Notes: generated from the letters alone by a model not told the origin. A stretch of DNA of 64,000 bases from an uncultured Bacteroidales bacterium (GCA_945833885.1 CAMAFY010000001.1:124001-188000), one strand, 5' to 3'. Counted from the first letter of the stretch, positions 9,151 through 17,805 are shown. Numbers and translations: made by a program.

Positions 9151-9336
9151 TTAGCGTTTCAGGTTGTATCTTTTTCTCAATTCTTCCTGCTCTTCATCGC
9201 TTAAAGATTGGAAATACGCCTTCCAACCTGGGCAGAAACCTATGTGCCAGCGCCAGAAACGTCCGATCAATGATTTTGGAGAATTGTCGTATTTCTTCCT
9301 CATGGGGCATTGAGGACAATTATGCTTCTTTTCCAT
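9151..9336 (-). CDS. Small conserved CxxC protein of Bacteroidetes, 61 aa
   Basis: A 61-residue protein with CPQCPMRKKYDNSPKS, then RFWRWHIGFCPGWKAYFQSL and an acidic-basic tail ending in RKRYNLKR. Cys7, Cys10, His31 and Cys35 could form a zinc or iron site, though this is inference. I recognise the pattern from small uncharacterised proteins found widely in Bacteroidetes; no function is known to me. The ATG at 9336 fits, and a TAnnTTTG box lies about 175 nt upstream at 9511-9518. It is transcribed away from the sugar kinase gene. Despite its size the unusual Cys/Trp-rich composition supports it as a real gene. Confidence 0.75.
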   Translation of the reverse strand: MEKKHNCPQCPMRKKYDNSPKSLIGRFWRWHIGFCPGWKAYFQSLSDEEQEELRKRYNLKR

Positions 9337-9510
9337 TTTTGCGTGAAGGGTGTTGATGGATGATGGGAATTTTCAGAAAAAAATGCGGATAGGGTGGTGC
9401 AGGTCCTCAAAATCATGGGGGGACATTTCTCACCGTCCTTTTCCCGTTCTATTTCTGTCTTCCGTAAGTTTCATTGTTGTCTTTTGCGTGTGATTGTGCA
9501 AGATTCTGTG

Positions 9511-9518
9511 CAAAAATA
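9511..9518 (-). promoter_or_regulatory. Bacteroidetes -7 box candidate for the 61-aa gene
   Basis: On the minus strand the sequence is TATTTTTG, which fits the Bacteroidetes -7 consensus TAnnTTTG. It would leave a leader of about 165 nt. No clear -33 TTTG is visible at the right distance. Confidence 0.4.
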
Positions 9519-9533
9519 CGAAAAAATCAAAAT

Positions 9534-9665
9534 ACATTTCCGCCATTCTGTGGAAAACATGGACATTCTTGATAAAAAAGTACGGAACTTTGCTGTAAAA
9601 AGTGCTGAACTTTTGACTTGAAAGTGCGGAACTTTATTTACTAAACCTCCGATGTTTTCATAGGG
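9534..9665. repeat. 22-bp degenerate tandem array, 6 units (family A)
   Basis: Units start at 9578, 9600, 9622 and 9644 with cores AAGTACGGAACTTT, AAGTGCTGAACTTT, AAGTGCGGAACTTT and AACCTCCGATGTTT. Two weaker units (AACATGGACATTCT at 9556 and CATTTCCGCCATTC at 9534) keep the same register. The array lies between the divergent 61-aa and sugar kinase genes, upstream of both predicted promoters. Confidence 0.85.
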
Positions 9666-9799
9666 CATGTTGCAGGCTACCTGCCGTATGTCTGCACAAT
9701 TCCAACATCATCCATTGTGCTTACGTTGAGTTAAATGGCGGAAACGTTATGTCAATCGCAAGGAAATTGTGTGAAATACATACATTTTTTCAGGAAACC

Positions 9800-9833
9800 T
9801 TGCATTCCTTTTCGTTAAATATCTGTACTTTTG
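9800..9833 (+). promoter_or_regulatory. Promoter of the sugar kinase gene
   Basis: TACTTTTG at 9826-9833 matches TAnnTTTG, and TTG at 9800-9802 can serve as the -33 element with a 23-nt spacer, slightly long. The ATG follows 25 nt later, a short leader as expected. Confidence 0.6.
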
Positions 9834-9858
9834 CTATCGTTTCTCAAAAAACATTCCC

Positions 9859-10716
9859 ATGAATATTCTTATTGCCGATAGCGGATCAACGAAGACTGAA
9901 TGGCTGATAGCGGTGGTTGACGAAGTGTCCGACGCTTTCGAAAGCCGCAGTTTCCGGACTTCCGGACTCAATCCTTGCCTGATGGGTGATGATGAGATTC
10001 GGAAAATCCTGCTCGAAGAGGTGGCACCGCGACTCGAAGACCTGCATTTTGCCCGCCTTTCCTTCTATGGCGCCGGCTGTACGCCCGCACAAACGGAGCG
10101 GATGTCTGGCCTTTTGCGCCAATATGTTGCGACAAACGACGTGGATGTTGCGAGCGACTTATATGGCGCCGCCCGTTTGCTCTGCCGGAATACTGAGGGA
10201 ATTGTGGCTATTTTAGGCACAGGAAGCGGAAGCGGACTCTTTGATGGCGAACGTTTTGTTCGGCAGACTCCCAGCATGGGATTCATACTCGGTGACGAGG
10301 GAAGCGGAGCCGTGCTGGGCAAAAACTTCCTTGGCAACCTTTATAAGGGGCAGTTTCCGGAGGACGTTACGGCAAAGGCGATGGCGATTCTCGGCCACGA
10401 TTTACCGACAATCATAGAACATGTCTACCGAAAGCCCTGCCCTAACCGTTATCTGGCATCGTATACCCATTGCATCAAACGCTTGGAACAGGAGGAAAGC
10501 GTCCGTGTTTTTCTAAGGAATAACTTCGAGTCTTTCTTCCGACGCAACATACTTTCTTATGGCCGCCCTGAATTGCCGGTACATTTTGTCGGTAGTGTCG
10601 CTGCCGTATTTGAGCAACCTTTGCGTGAAGCCGCCGCTCTCTGCAACTGCAGGATTGGCGATATTGTACAGTCGCCTTTGAGCCGTGTGGACCGTAGTAT
10701 GTTCGTCAAGAGATAA
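9859..10716 (+). CDS. BadF/BadG/BcrA/BcrD-type ATPase, likely N-acetylglucosamine kinase
   Basis: A 285-residue ASKHA-fold protein. The N-terminus MNILIADSGSTKTEW carries the phosphate-1 loop (DSGSTKT), and VAILGTGSGSGLF and GFILGDEGSGAVLGK are the phosphate-2 and adjoining motifs. This pattern and length are typical of the Bacteroidetes BadF/BcrA-like proteins annotated as N-acetylglucosamine kinase-like, which phosphorylate amino sugars released from glycans or peptidoglycan in the cytoplasm. The late segment VHFVGSVAAVFEQPL is the adenosine-side motif. The sugar specificity is inferred from family only. It appears to be transcribed alone from the promoter at 9826. No intrinsic terminator was seen in the 209 nt that follow. 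Confidence 0.85.
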   Translation: MNILIADSGSTKTEWLIAVVDEVSDAFESRSFRTSGLNPCLMGDDEIRKILLEEVAPRLEDLHFARLSFYGAGCTPAQTERMSGLLRQYVATNDVDVASDLYGAARLLCRNTEGIVAILGTGSGSGLFDGERFVRQTPSMGFILGDEGSGAVLGKNFLGNLYKGQFPEDVTAKAMAILGHDLPTIIEHVYRKPCPNRYLASYTHCIKRLEQEESVRVFLRNNFESFFRRNILSYGRPELPVHFVGSVAAVFEQPLREAAALCNCRIGDIVQSPLSRVDRSMFVKR

Positions 10717-10925
10717 TCCGTCGCAGTTTTCACGGGAAAGTTACGGAAGTTATAGGGGAGAAATTCGTCAGGTTCATTCTCCTTTATCCGGAGTATCATC
10801 TTTGTTTTCTCCGTGAAGAACATAGGTTTTACTTTTCTTTTTCCATAAAGATACGGAGCAAAATACATTTATTACCAACACATTAGATTCGGCAAAACAC
10901 AAACTTTGAGATAAAACCACACTAT

Positions 10926-12101
10926 ATGCAAAAACAGACTAAGGCTATTCATTTCGATTATCAGCGTCCGGATGCTTATGGAGCATTGAGCATGCCGGTA
11001 TATCATTGCGCAGCCTATGAGTTCGAGAACGCGGCAGACATGGTGGAATCCTTTTGCGGACGTTCGGACATGCCCGACTATTCGCGTGTAACCAACCCTA
11101 CAGTAACCTATTTTGAGCGGAAGATCCAGGCGCTGACCAAGGCGCAGGATGTGGTCGCTTTCAGTTCTGGCATGGCGGCCATTTCGAACACTTTGTTTTG
11201 TCTTGCCGCATCGGGTCGCACCATCCTCACATCGCGCCATCTTTTCGGCAACACCCTTGCTTTGATAAACGGGACGATGAGGCGTTTTGGTGTGGAGGTC
11301 GTTTTCTGCGACCTCACGGATTTGAATGCGGTAGAGGCGGCCATAAGCGAGAAAACGTGCTGCATTTTTATGGAAATCATGACAAATCCTCAGTTGGAGG
11401 TCGTGGATATTCCTGCCCTTTCATCGTTGGCGCATAAGCATCGTCTGCCCCTTATCGCCGATACCACCATGGTTCCCTTCACCGTTTTCGATGGTAAGGC
11501 GCTCGGCATTGACGTTGAGGTGGTGTCAAGTACGAAGTACATCTCCGGAGGTGCAACATCGATTGGCGGAATTGTCATAGAACATAGCGTGAACCCCGAA
11601 TTCAAGCAGCGCATGCGTCAGGAGATGCTGATGAATTTCGGCGCATACATGACGCCACATGTCGCTTATATGCAGACACTTGGCCTTGAAACCCTTGCTG
11701 TTCGCTATGAAAAACAGACTCAGAATGCACTCTTACTGGCGGAAGCCTTGGAGAAAATGCCAGGAGTAAAGGCTGTTCGCTATCCCGGACTTCCGAACGA
11801 TGCCTTTCATCATGTTGCAACACGTCAATTCGGAGCGCGTCCGGGTGCCATGATTACCATGGAATTGGCAGACAAGGAGTCGTGCTTTGCATTCCTTGAC
11901 CGCCTGAATCTTATCCGCCGTGCCACGAATCTCTTTGACAATCGTTCGCTTGCTATACATCCGGCAAGCACGATTTTCGGAAATTTCACAGAGGAACAGC
12001 GTCGCTCGATAGACATCAGTGACCGAATTATACGCCTCTCCGTAGGTCTTGAAGCCGTCGAGGACCTTATCGAGGACGTACGTCAGGCGCTGGAAGCATA
12101 G
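10926..12101 (+). CDS. Cys/Met metabolism PLP-dependent enzyme (O-acetylhomoserine sulfhydrylase / methionine gamma-lyase type)
   Basis: A 391-residue fold-type I PLP enzyme of the trans-sulfuration family. PVYHCAAYEFENAADM and YSRVTNPTVTYFERKI supply the N-terminal active-site Tyr/Arg. FSSGMAAISNTLF binds the PLP phosphate, IADTTMVPF carries the Asp that pairs with the pyridine nitrogen, and SSTKYISGGATSIGG carries the Schiff-base Lys. The SLAIHPASTIFGNF segment near the C-terminus resembles substrate-binding regions of O-acetylhomoserine sulfhydrylases and methionine gamma-lyases. Which of these reactions it performs cannot be decided from sequence alone. The next gene is a MalY/PatB C-S lyase on the same strand, consistent with sulfur amino acid metabolism. 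A 22-bp repeat array begins directly at its TAG. Confidence 0.85.
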   Translation: MQKQTKAIHFDYQRPDAYGALSMPVYHCAAYEFENAADMVESFCGRSDMPDYSRVTNPTVTYFERKIQALTKAQDVVAFSSGMAAISNTLFCLAASGRTILTSRHLFGNTLALINGTMRRFGVEVVFCDLTDLNAVEAAISEKTCCIFMEIMTNPQLEVVDIPALSSLAHKHRLPLIADTTMVPFTVFDGKALGIDVEVVSSTKYISGGATSIGGIVIEHSVNPEFKQRMRQEMLMNFGAYMTPHVAYMQTLGLETLAVRYEKQTQNALLLAEALEKMPGVKAVRYPGLPNDAFHHVATRQFGARPGAMITMELADKESCFAFLDRLNLIRRATNLFDNRSLAIHPASTIFGNFTEEQRRSIDISDRIIRLSVGLEAVEDLIEDVRQALEA

Positions 12102-12207
12102 ACGTCTTGCCTGAAAAGCATAAGCATCTTTCATGAAAGTATAGACGTCTTGTATGAAAAGCATGGACGTCTTGTGTGAAAAGCATAGAGGTTTTGTGTG
12201 AAAAAAT
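12099..12207. repeat. 22-bp tandem array, 5 units, starting at a stop codon (family E)
   Basis: Units start at 12099, 12121 (21 bp), 12142, 12164 and 12186. Each has the form TAGACGTCTTG, then two or three variable bases, then TGAAAAGCA. The first unit begins with the TAG stop codon of the preceding PLP enzyme gene, and even its last codons (GGAAGCATAG) resemble a unit end. The array fills about half of the gap before the MalY gene. Confidence 0.85.
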
Positions 12208-12312
12208 ATCGGAAAATTTGCGTGTATGCACGACACACAGTTATTGGTATGCCTGTTTTTTAATGTTTCTTTCCAAAGATTTTTCCAACTGTCTTTATCT
12301 CATCTTTAAGAA

Positions 12313-13494
12313 ATGCAATACAATTTTGATAAAATCATTGAACGTCGTGGTTCCGGTGCCTTGAAATACGATGCGTTATACGAACGTTATGGCCACGCGG
12401 ATTTGACTCCGCTGTGGGTGGCGGACATGGATTTCGAGACACCTTCCTTCATTACTGACGCCCTGAAACGGAGGCTTGAGCATTCAATCTTCGGTTATAC
12501 AGTCGAGCCTGCCGATTATTGGCCCACAGTGATGGAGTGGATTGACACACATCATGGATGGAAGACACGGAAAGAATGGTTCACTTATATTCCCGGTATT
12601 GTAAAAGGGATAGGAATGGCCATCAATGTCTTTGTGAAACCTGAAGAGAAGGTCATCATCCAGCCCCCGGTTTACCATCCTTTTCGCCTGACTCCCGAGG
12701 GTAATGGTCGGGAGGTTGTCTACAATCCCCTGCGCGAAACCGAGGGCACATATCAGATGGATTTTGAAAATCTTGCCGCTGTGGCTGATGAAAAGTGCCG
12801 GATGCTGATACTTTCCAATCCACACAATCCGGCAGGAGTGTCGTGGGATTCGGAAACTTTGCGGCGTCTTGCCACCTTTTGTCGCGAGAGAAACATCATC
12901 GTCATCAGTGATGAGATCCACTGTGATATGACACTTTGGGGAAATTCTCACGTACCTTTTGCCTCTGTCAGCGATGATGCCGCACAATGTAGCATCACTT
13001 TTGGTGCGCCTTCCAAGACCTTTAACATCGCAGGTATCGTCAGTTCTTATGCGATTGTCCCTAATCCTGAAATCCGTGACCGCTTTTATGGTTGGCTTAT
13101 TGCGAATGAACTGAACGAACCTACGCTGTTTGCGCCCATTGCCACCATTGCCGCTTTCAAGGAAGGCGAGGAATGGCGCCGGCAGATGTTGCGCTATGTT
13201 GAGAAAAACTTTGAATTCCTTGATGATTTCTGTGCCCGTCACATTCCCCAGATACGGCCGTGGCGGCCCCAGGCCTCGTTTCTTGTCTGGCTCGACTGTC
13301 GCAATCTGCACTTGTCTCATGAGGCGCTTGTCAGTCTTTTTGTGGATGATGCCCGCCTTGCGCTCAATGATGGCGAAATGTTTGGCAAAGGTGGAGAGGG
13401 ATTTATGCGGCTCAATATCGCCGCCCCGCAAAGCATCCTTGCCCGTTCTCTTGAACAACTGGCGGATGCCGTGGGAAAACTTGCAGGAAAATAA
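12313..13494 (+). CDS. MalY/PatB family C-S lyase (cystathionine beta-lyase type)
   Basis: A 393-residue class I/II aminotransferase-fold PLP enzyme of the MalY/PatB branch. It opens MQYNFDKIIERRGSGALKYD; LWVADMDFETPSFI and FGYTVEP are signature segments of this branch. LILSNPHNPAGVSW and ISDEIHCDM carry the Asn and Asp that hold PLP, and FGAPSKTFNIAGI contains the Schiff-base Lys. Members split cystathionine or cysteine conjugates into thiol, pyruvate and ammonia in the cytoplasm. The preceding trans-sulfuration enzyme suggests a shared role in homocysteine, cysteine or methionine turnover and in H2S or methanethiol release. A strong hairpin terminator follows at 13551. The upstream gap is taken up by the family E repeat array, so a separate promoter is not evident. 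Confidence 0.88.
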   Translation: MQYNFDKIIERRGSGALKYDALYERYGHADLTPLWVADMDFETPSFITDALKRRLEHSIFGYTVEPADYWPTVMEWIDTHHGWKTRKEWFTYIPGIVKGIGMAINVFVKPEEKVIIQPPVYHPFRLTPEGNGREVVYNPLRETEGTYQMDFENLAAVADEKCRMLILSNPHNPAGVSWDSETLRRLATFCRERNIIVISDEIHCDMTLWGNSHVPFASVSDDAAQCSITFGAPSKTFNIAGIVSSYAIVPNPEIRDRFYGWLIANELNEPTLFAPIATIAAFKEGEEWRRQMLRYVEKNFEFLDDFCARHIPQIRPWRPQASFLVWLDCRNLHLSHEALVSLFVDDARLALNDGEMFGKGGEGFMRLNIAAPQSILARSLEQLADAVGKLAGK

Positions 13495-13550
13495 TGTTGT
13501 TTCACCTCAATAATCCCTGTATACAAATCTCATTGCATGGATAATGAAAT

Positions 13551-13585
13551 AGGGCGGACATCCTTTTTTCGAGGATGTCCGCCCT
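13551..13585. terminator. Intrinsic terminator between convergent genes
   Basis: AGGGCGGACATCC (13551-13563) and GGATGTCCGCCCT (13573-13585) form a perfect 13-bp stem with a 9-nt loop, followed by TGTCTTCT. It sits between the converging MalY and htrA genes and could stop both. Confidence 0.85.
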
Positions 13586-13634
13586 TGTCTTCTACTGCTC
13601 ATTCCGTAGTTGTCTTATACGGAAATGGGAGTGT

Positions 13635-15134
13635 TTATTTGTTTTCTTTGGGGTCGGCGAGTTCAACTGTGAAACTTCTGTTGAGACCTGACTGTGTTTT
13701 TGCGCGGATCCACAGCACACGGTCGGTACTCATGTTGGCAGCCTTCACGGCATTTTCAAAGTCTTCGACGGTATTCATCGGCACATCGTTGACCTGAGTG
13801 ATGATGATGCCCTTTGAAATGCCAGCATCCATCATCTTTCCACGGCGGATATTGTTGACGACAATGCCGTATTTGAGTCCGAGTTCCTTCTTCTCCTGGT
13901 CGGTAAGTGCCCGTAGTGAGGCGCCAAGAGCATCAGTGTCGAGGCTTTCAAGTTGCGAGGTCGTTCCCTGCGCGTTGCGGAGAGTCAGTGTGGTGGTGTA
14001 TTGCTTTTTGTTGCGGAGATACGTTACCTTCACCTTGTCGCCGGGACGATGGGCAACGATAGCCTCCTGAAGTTCGCCGAATTTCTCAACACTCCGGCCG
14101 TCGACACTCGTAATGACGTCACCGCTTTGTATGCCTCCTTCGTCAGCGGCACCGTCAGATGTCACCTCATTTACGTATATTCCGGATACCGTTCCAAGGT
14201 CAACTTCCTTGCCTTTCTCCTTTTGCATGTCGATATAGGTGCTGACATCTGTACCAGCAATTCCAAGCAATGCACGCTGAACAAAGCCGAAATCGCGGAT
14301 ATCCTTCACCACTTTGTTCATGATGGTTGTGGGGATTGCGAAGCCATATCCTGAATATGATCCGGTCTGGGAGTAGAGCATGGCATTGATTCCTACGAGT
14401 TTTCCTTCGGAATTCACCAAAGCGCCGCCGGAATTTCCGGGATTTATGGCAGCATCGGTCTGAATGAAACTCTCGATAGAATTGGAAGCGTTGAGGCTAC
14501 GTGCTTTGGCGCTGACGATACCTGCCGTAACAGTTGAGGTTAAACCATAGGGGTTTCCGATGGCAAGTACCCATTCGCCCACTTTAAGGTCGTCGCTTGA
14601 TGCGATTTCTATCGGAGAAAGGTTCTCGGCTTCAATCTTGATTACGGCTAAATCCGTGTCTTTATCCGTACCGATGATGCGGCCTTTGAACTCACGATTG
14701 TCGTTAAGTTTAACAAGAATCTCGTCTGCTTCGCCGACAACATGGTTGTTTGTGACGATATATCCGTCGGTTGAGAGGATAACTCCCGATCCTGACCCCT
14801 GACGCTTCGGCGTTTCTATCTGGCGGCGCTGCTGTCCCTGTCCGCGATTGCCGAAGAAGTCTCCGAAGAAGTCGGAGAACGGGTCATAGTACTGAACCTC
14901 TTCCTTCTTGCTGTTGGTGGTCACTTTGATGAAGACCACGGAGTTTGTGGCACGTTCCGCAGCGTATGTGAGGTCAATCGGTTGTGCAGCCGATGGAGCG
15001 CGCTGGGTAACGGCTTCTGTTTTATTGTTCAAAGAGTTTTTTTCTGAGGAGTCTACCGCTTTAACTGCAACGGCTGTCATGCTGCTGCTCAGGATGGCGC
15101 ATAATGAAAGTGTGCCAATCATTTTCTTGTTCAT
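13635..15134 (-). CDS. htrA: Periplasmic serine protease of the Do/HtrA family
   Basis: A protease of 499 residues counted from MNKKMIGTLSLCAILSSSMT, a signal peptide; the frame extends nine codons upstream but the start at 15134 gives the expected leader. The trypsin-like domain has its triad in TNNHVVGEADE (His), DTDLAVIKIE (Asp) and NPGNSGGALV (Ser). RQIETPKRQGSGSGVILS is the usual lead-in. Two PDZ domains follow, marked by GGIQSGDVITSVDGR and GISKGIIITQVNDVP. The enzyme would degrade or refold damaged envelope proteins. A -7 box at 15479 would give a leader of about 340 nt containing the 22-bp repeat array. A shared terminator lies past the stop. Confidence 0.95.
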   Translation of the reverse strand: MNKKMIGTLSLCAILSSSMTAVAVKAVDSSEKNSLNNKTEAVTQRAPSAAQPIDLTYAAERATNSVVFIKVTTNSKKEEVQYYDPFSDFFGDFFGNRGQGQQRRQIETPKRQGSGSGVILSTDGYIVTNNHVVGEADEILVKLNDNREFKGRIIGTDKDTDLAVIKIEAENLSPIEIASSDDLKVGEWVLAIGNPYGLTSTVTAGIVSAKARSLNASNSIESFIQTDAAINPGNSGGALVNSEGKLVGINAMLYSQTGSYSGYGFAIPTTIMNKVVKDIRDFGFVQRALLGIAGTDVSTYIDMQKEKGKEVDLGTVSGIYVNEVTSDGAADEGGIQSGDVITSVDGRSVEKFGELQEAIVAHRPGDKVKVTYLRNKKQYTTTLTLRNAQGTTSQLESLDTDALGASLRALTDQEKKELGLKYGIVVNNIRRGKMMDAGISKGIIITQVNDVPMNTVEDFENAVKAANMSTDRVLWIRAKTQSGLNRSFTVELADPKENK

Positions 15135-15195
15135 ATATTCTGATGTTTTCAATGTCTTCATTTTTTATGATGTTGGACAGATGTTTGTGTAAGGT

Positions 15196-15391
15196 TTCTT
15201 GGAATGTCGCTACAGACTGTTCCGGATGTTCCATGGAAACCTCTGGATGTTTCATGGAAACCACAGGATATTCCACGGAAACGCTCAGGATATCCAACGG
15301 AAATGTTCCAGATGTTCCACGGGGATGCTCCGGCTATGTCACGGAAAAGTTCTGTATTGGACATGAGAATGATTCGATGTCTGTGATAATA
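15196..15391. repeat. 21/22-bp tandem array, about 9 units, in the htrA leader region (family A reversed)
   Basis: Units start at 15218, 15240 (21 bp), 15261 (21 bp), 15282, 15304, 15326, 15348 and 15370, with a weak one at 15196. The consensus reads GTTCCGGATGTTCCACGGAA. Turned round, the family A unit reads GGAAAGTTCCGATGTT, and this array reads GGAAATGTTCCAGATGTT, so the two are probably homologous in opposite orientation. The array lies between the htrA start and its predicted promoter. Confidence 0.85.
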
Positions 15392-15478
15392 AGTTTCGAT
15401 GTTTTTGTAGAAACTTACGTTGTAGTTATGTCCTTAACATGGCGGAAACCGGCTGCTTTGTGCGCGTGATTTCGTCTG

Positions 15479-15486
15479 CAAAATTA
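15479..15486 (-). promoter_or_regulatory. -7 box candidate for htrA
   Basis: TAATTTTG on the minus strand fits TAnnTTTG. The -33 region is a T-run without a G. If used, the 5' leader contains the whole repeat array at 15196-15391. Confidence 0.45.
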
Positions 15487-15571
15487 GAGACGAATGTAAA
15501 AAAATGGAAGTTATGTTGCTGTTTTTTTTTGGAAATTGAAATCCTTTAACACACGCATACGCAGAAAATTG

Positions 15572-16726
15572 TCAGAGTATCAAGTTCGAATCCCACATAA
15601 GTTCTGCCATAATCGCATCGGAAATAAAGATGCCTTTTCGCGTCAATCTTATTCTTTTCCCGTCATTTTGAAGGTCACCGCTTTGGATATATGGTTGTGC
15701 TGTCCGTAGCAAATAACGTTGTTCTTCGTATGTCAGTTCCTCCAATGCCAGTCCCTCGCGACAGCGCAGGCGGGTCATTATCTTCTCATCGTAAAGTTCC
15801 ATCGTGTTAAGTTCCTCAATTTCGTAAGGCTTTCCGTTGTCCGTTTGTCGGGAAGATGTCCAGAATCTGTTGTAGAATTGCAGGTTACAGTCGTTGCTGC
15901 GCCGTGTTCTTACTCCGTCATAGGAGTGTGCTCCTGGTCCAAGACCAACATATTGCCTTCCGTTCCAATATCCTCCGTTGTGGTACGATTCGTATCCGGG
16001 ACGACAGAAATTGGAGATTTCATAGTGTAGGAAGCCGGCTGCATCCAATTTGTCGCAGAGCATGCTGTACATTTTCACAAAGGTTTCTTCCGAGGCCTCG
16101 CGTATTTTGCCCTTCTGTTTGCGTAAGAACAATGGGGTCCCTTCCTCAATACTCAGCGCATAAGACGATAAATGCCTGATGGGTAATGTGATGGCCTTAT
16201 CAATATCCGCCTCAAAAATCGCCAGGTTTTGTTGTGGAAGTCCGTAAATCAGGTCGATACTGATATTCCCGATACCGGCGTTGTAGAGGTTCTCGACAGC
16301 GGAAACTGCCTCCGAAGCATTGTGGCGGCGGTTGATGGATGCAAGCACTTCATCGTGGAAACTCTGTACTCCCATACTCACTCTGTTGATGCCAACAGAG
16401 CGAAGTGCGGCGGCGAAGGCAGGGGAAACGTCGTCGGGATTTGCTTCAAGCGTGATTTCCGCATCGTGATGTACGGAAAAATTCATAAATATGCTTTCAA
16501 GAATCCGTGCAATGTCGTTGACCGGCAGTTGCGAAGGTGTCCCGCCACCGAAGTAAATGCTCCGTACTGTCCGCCCCTGGGCTTCGGATGCCCGGCATGC
16601 CGCTTCAGCCATCACCGCATGGGTGTAGGCTGTTTTCAACTCGTTTCCGCTGACTGTGCTGTAAAAACTGCAGTAGTCGCAACGACGGGCGCAAAAGGGA
16701 ACGTGGACATATACGCTGCTGTTCAT
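15572..16726 (-). CDS. hemW: HemW, radical SAM heme chaperone
   Basis: A 384-residue radical SAM protein. The N-terminus VYVHVPFCARRCDYCSFYS has the CxxxCxxC cluster ligands, with the extra Phe-Cys seen in HemW-type members, and IYFGGGTPSQLP is the SAM-binding GGTP motif. The segment GPGAHSYDGVRTRRSND and the C-terminal winged-helix region (MTRLRCREGLALEEL) are typical of HemW rather than the HemN oxidase. HemW binds heme and delivers it to respiratory proteins; older annotations call it oxygen-independent coproporphyrinogen III oxidase. No close operon partner is seen: a terminator-like hairpin separates it from the upstream 111-aa gene. Confidence 0.92.
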   Translation of the reverse strand: MNSSVYVHVPFCARRCDYCSFYSTVSGNELKTAYTHAVMAEAACRASEAQGRTVRSIYFGGGTPSQLPVNDIARILESIFMNFSVHHDAEITLEANPDDVSPAFAAALRSVGINRVSMGVQSFHDEVLASINRRHNASEAVSAVENLYNAGIGNISIDLIYGLPQQNLAIFEADIDKAITLPIRHLSSYALSIEEGTPLFLRKQKGKIREASEETFVKMYSMLCDKLDAAGFLHYEISNFCRPGYESYHNGGYWNGRQYVGLGPGAHSYDGVRTRRSNDCNLQFYNRFWTSSRQTDNGKPYEIEELNTMELYDEKIMTRLRCREGLALEELTYEEQRYLLRTAQPYIQSGDLQNDGKRIRLTRKGIFISDAIMAELMWDSNLIL

Positions 16727-16808
16727 CTTGTTTTTCTCGGCTGTCTATAAGGTTTCTACAGAATGTTGGGATATGTTTGCAGGATTTGCGTTGCGAAAGC
16801 ACAAAAAC

Positions 16809-16857
16809 ACAGGAACATCTTGTCATATATATAGATATATGTGTCAGATGTTCCTGT
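16809..16857 (-). terminator. Hairpin after the thioredoxin/111-aa gene unit
   Basis: ACAGGAACATCT (16809-16820) pairs with AGATGTTCCTGT (16846-16857) and an inner CATATAT/ATATATG stem extends it. On the minus strand GTGTTTTTGTG follows. It probably ends the transcript of trxA and the 111-aa gene before hemW. Confidence 0.7.
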
Positions 16858-16910
16858 AATTTGATTTTGAGGATTGTTGGTTGAATTACGGATGTCCAAG
16901 TTCGTTTGTC

Positions 16911-17246
16911 TTAGTCATCCTCAAAGTCGTCGCCGAAAGAGAGTTCGGTTTCCACGACTATTGCCACGTCATCCTCGTTAAAGTTTCCTTGCTTTTCGCT
17001 GACAGCCTTTCCGATGATGTAGGCAACGATGGCGTCAATCTCGATGTTTACGAAACCATCCTCATCAGGTTCTGCTTCGAGAGCATCGCTTTCAGCGAGG
17101 TATTCCTCGATGAGGTCATGGAAATAATAGAGGTCGTCGTCAGAAAAACGTTGCGAAACCTCTTCGGGAAGATTGGCGCGCACGAAGTCGATCACTTCGG
17201 TGTCGAAGGCGGCGTCTTTGAGCAGTTCTTCGTCAAGTACAGCCAT
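16911..17246 (-). CDS. Acidic conserved hypothetical protein, 111 aa
   Basis: A 111-residue, strongly acidic soluble protein, MAVLDEELLKDAAFDTEVID... ending in ELSFGDDFEDD. No signal peptide, membrane segment, Cys or catalytic motif is evident. It is predicted to be mainly helical, and I recognise no named domain. It begins 46 nt after the thioredoxin stop on the same strand, so it is probably cotranscribed with trxA and could be a partner or client of redox control. Function unknown. Confidence 0.75.
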   Translation of the reverse strand: MAVLDEELLKDAAFDTEVIDFVRANLPEEVSQRFSDDDLYYFHDLIEEYLAESDALEAEPDEDGFVNIEIDAIVAYIIGKAVSEKQGNFNEDDVAIVVETELSFGDDFEDD

Positions 17247-17292
17247 AGTGTATGTAGGGTTTTAGGGTTGTAATGTTGACGATAGGAATAGT

Positions 17293-17613
17293 TTACTCGC
17301 CGAGAAGGGCCTTTACTTTCTCCGTAAAGACACTTTTTGAGGCGGCACCCGTCTGTTTGTCAACAATTTCACCGTTCTTGATGAAGAGAACAGTGGGAAC
17401 ATTGCGTACCTTGAAGTCTATTGCAAGGTCTTCACATTCGTCTACATCGGCCTTTGCTACAACAACACGTCCTTCAAACTCCTCTGCAAGTTCGTCCATA
17501 ATGGGGGACACTTTGCGACAGGGGCCGCACCAGGTTGCGCTGAAGTCAAGCACGATGGGAAGTTCCTGCTCGAGCAGGGACTGTGCATTCTCGGGGGTTA
17601 CAGTTACAGACAT
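17293..17613 (-). CDS. trxA: Thioredoxin
   Basis: A 106-residue single-domain thioredoxin. The active site is WCGPCRKVSP and the conserved cis-Pro lies in VRNVPTVLFIKNG. DFSATWCGPCRK and the KADVDECEDLA segment give the standard fold. It reduces disulfides in cytoplasmic proteins such as ribonucleotide reductase and peroxiredoxins. The Lys after the second active-site Cys is replaced by Arg-Lys (CRKV), a common variant. A well-formed promoter lies about 160 nt upstream at 17772-17805, and the 111-aa gene follows closely in the same direction. Confidence 0.96.
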   Translation of the reverse strand: MSVTVTPENAQSLLEQELPIVLDFSATWCGPCRKVSPIMDELAEEFEGRVVVAKADVDECEDLAIDFKVRNVPTVLFIKNGEIVDKQTGAASKSVFTEKVKALLGE

Positions 17614-17771
17614 AGTCGTTTTATGGTTATTTGGTGTGTAAAATCTGTTGAATGGTCAAGCGGTCAGGGCATCTTGTGTGGCACTCCGGGTGTATGGTCG
17701 TCATTGGTTTTGAGTGGATGTCCGGAATGTCCGTGTATTCAAACGGATGCCTTTCTTTCGCTTGCATTGTG

Positions 17772-17805
17772 CAAAAATACGCAAAAATTCGCTGATTTGT
17801 CCAAA
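17772..17805 (-). promoter_or_regulatory. Promoter of trxA
   Basis: On the minus strand TTTG (17802-17805) is followed after 22 nt by TATTTTTG (17772-17779), matching the Bacteroidetes -33/-7 pair. The leader would be about 150 nt. Confidence 0.7.

Noticed and set aside
12484-13458. A 324-codon minus-strand frame within the MalY gene
   Set aside because: Antisense shadow; the plus strand carries all PLP motifs in order.
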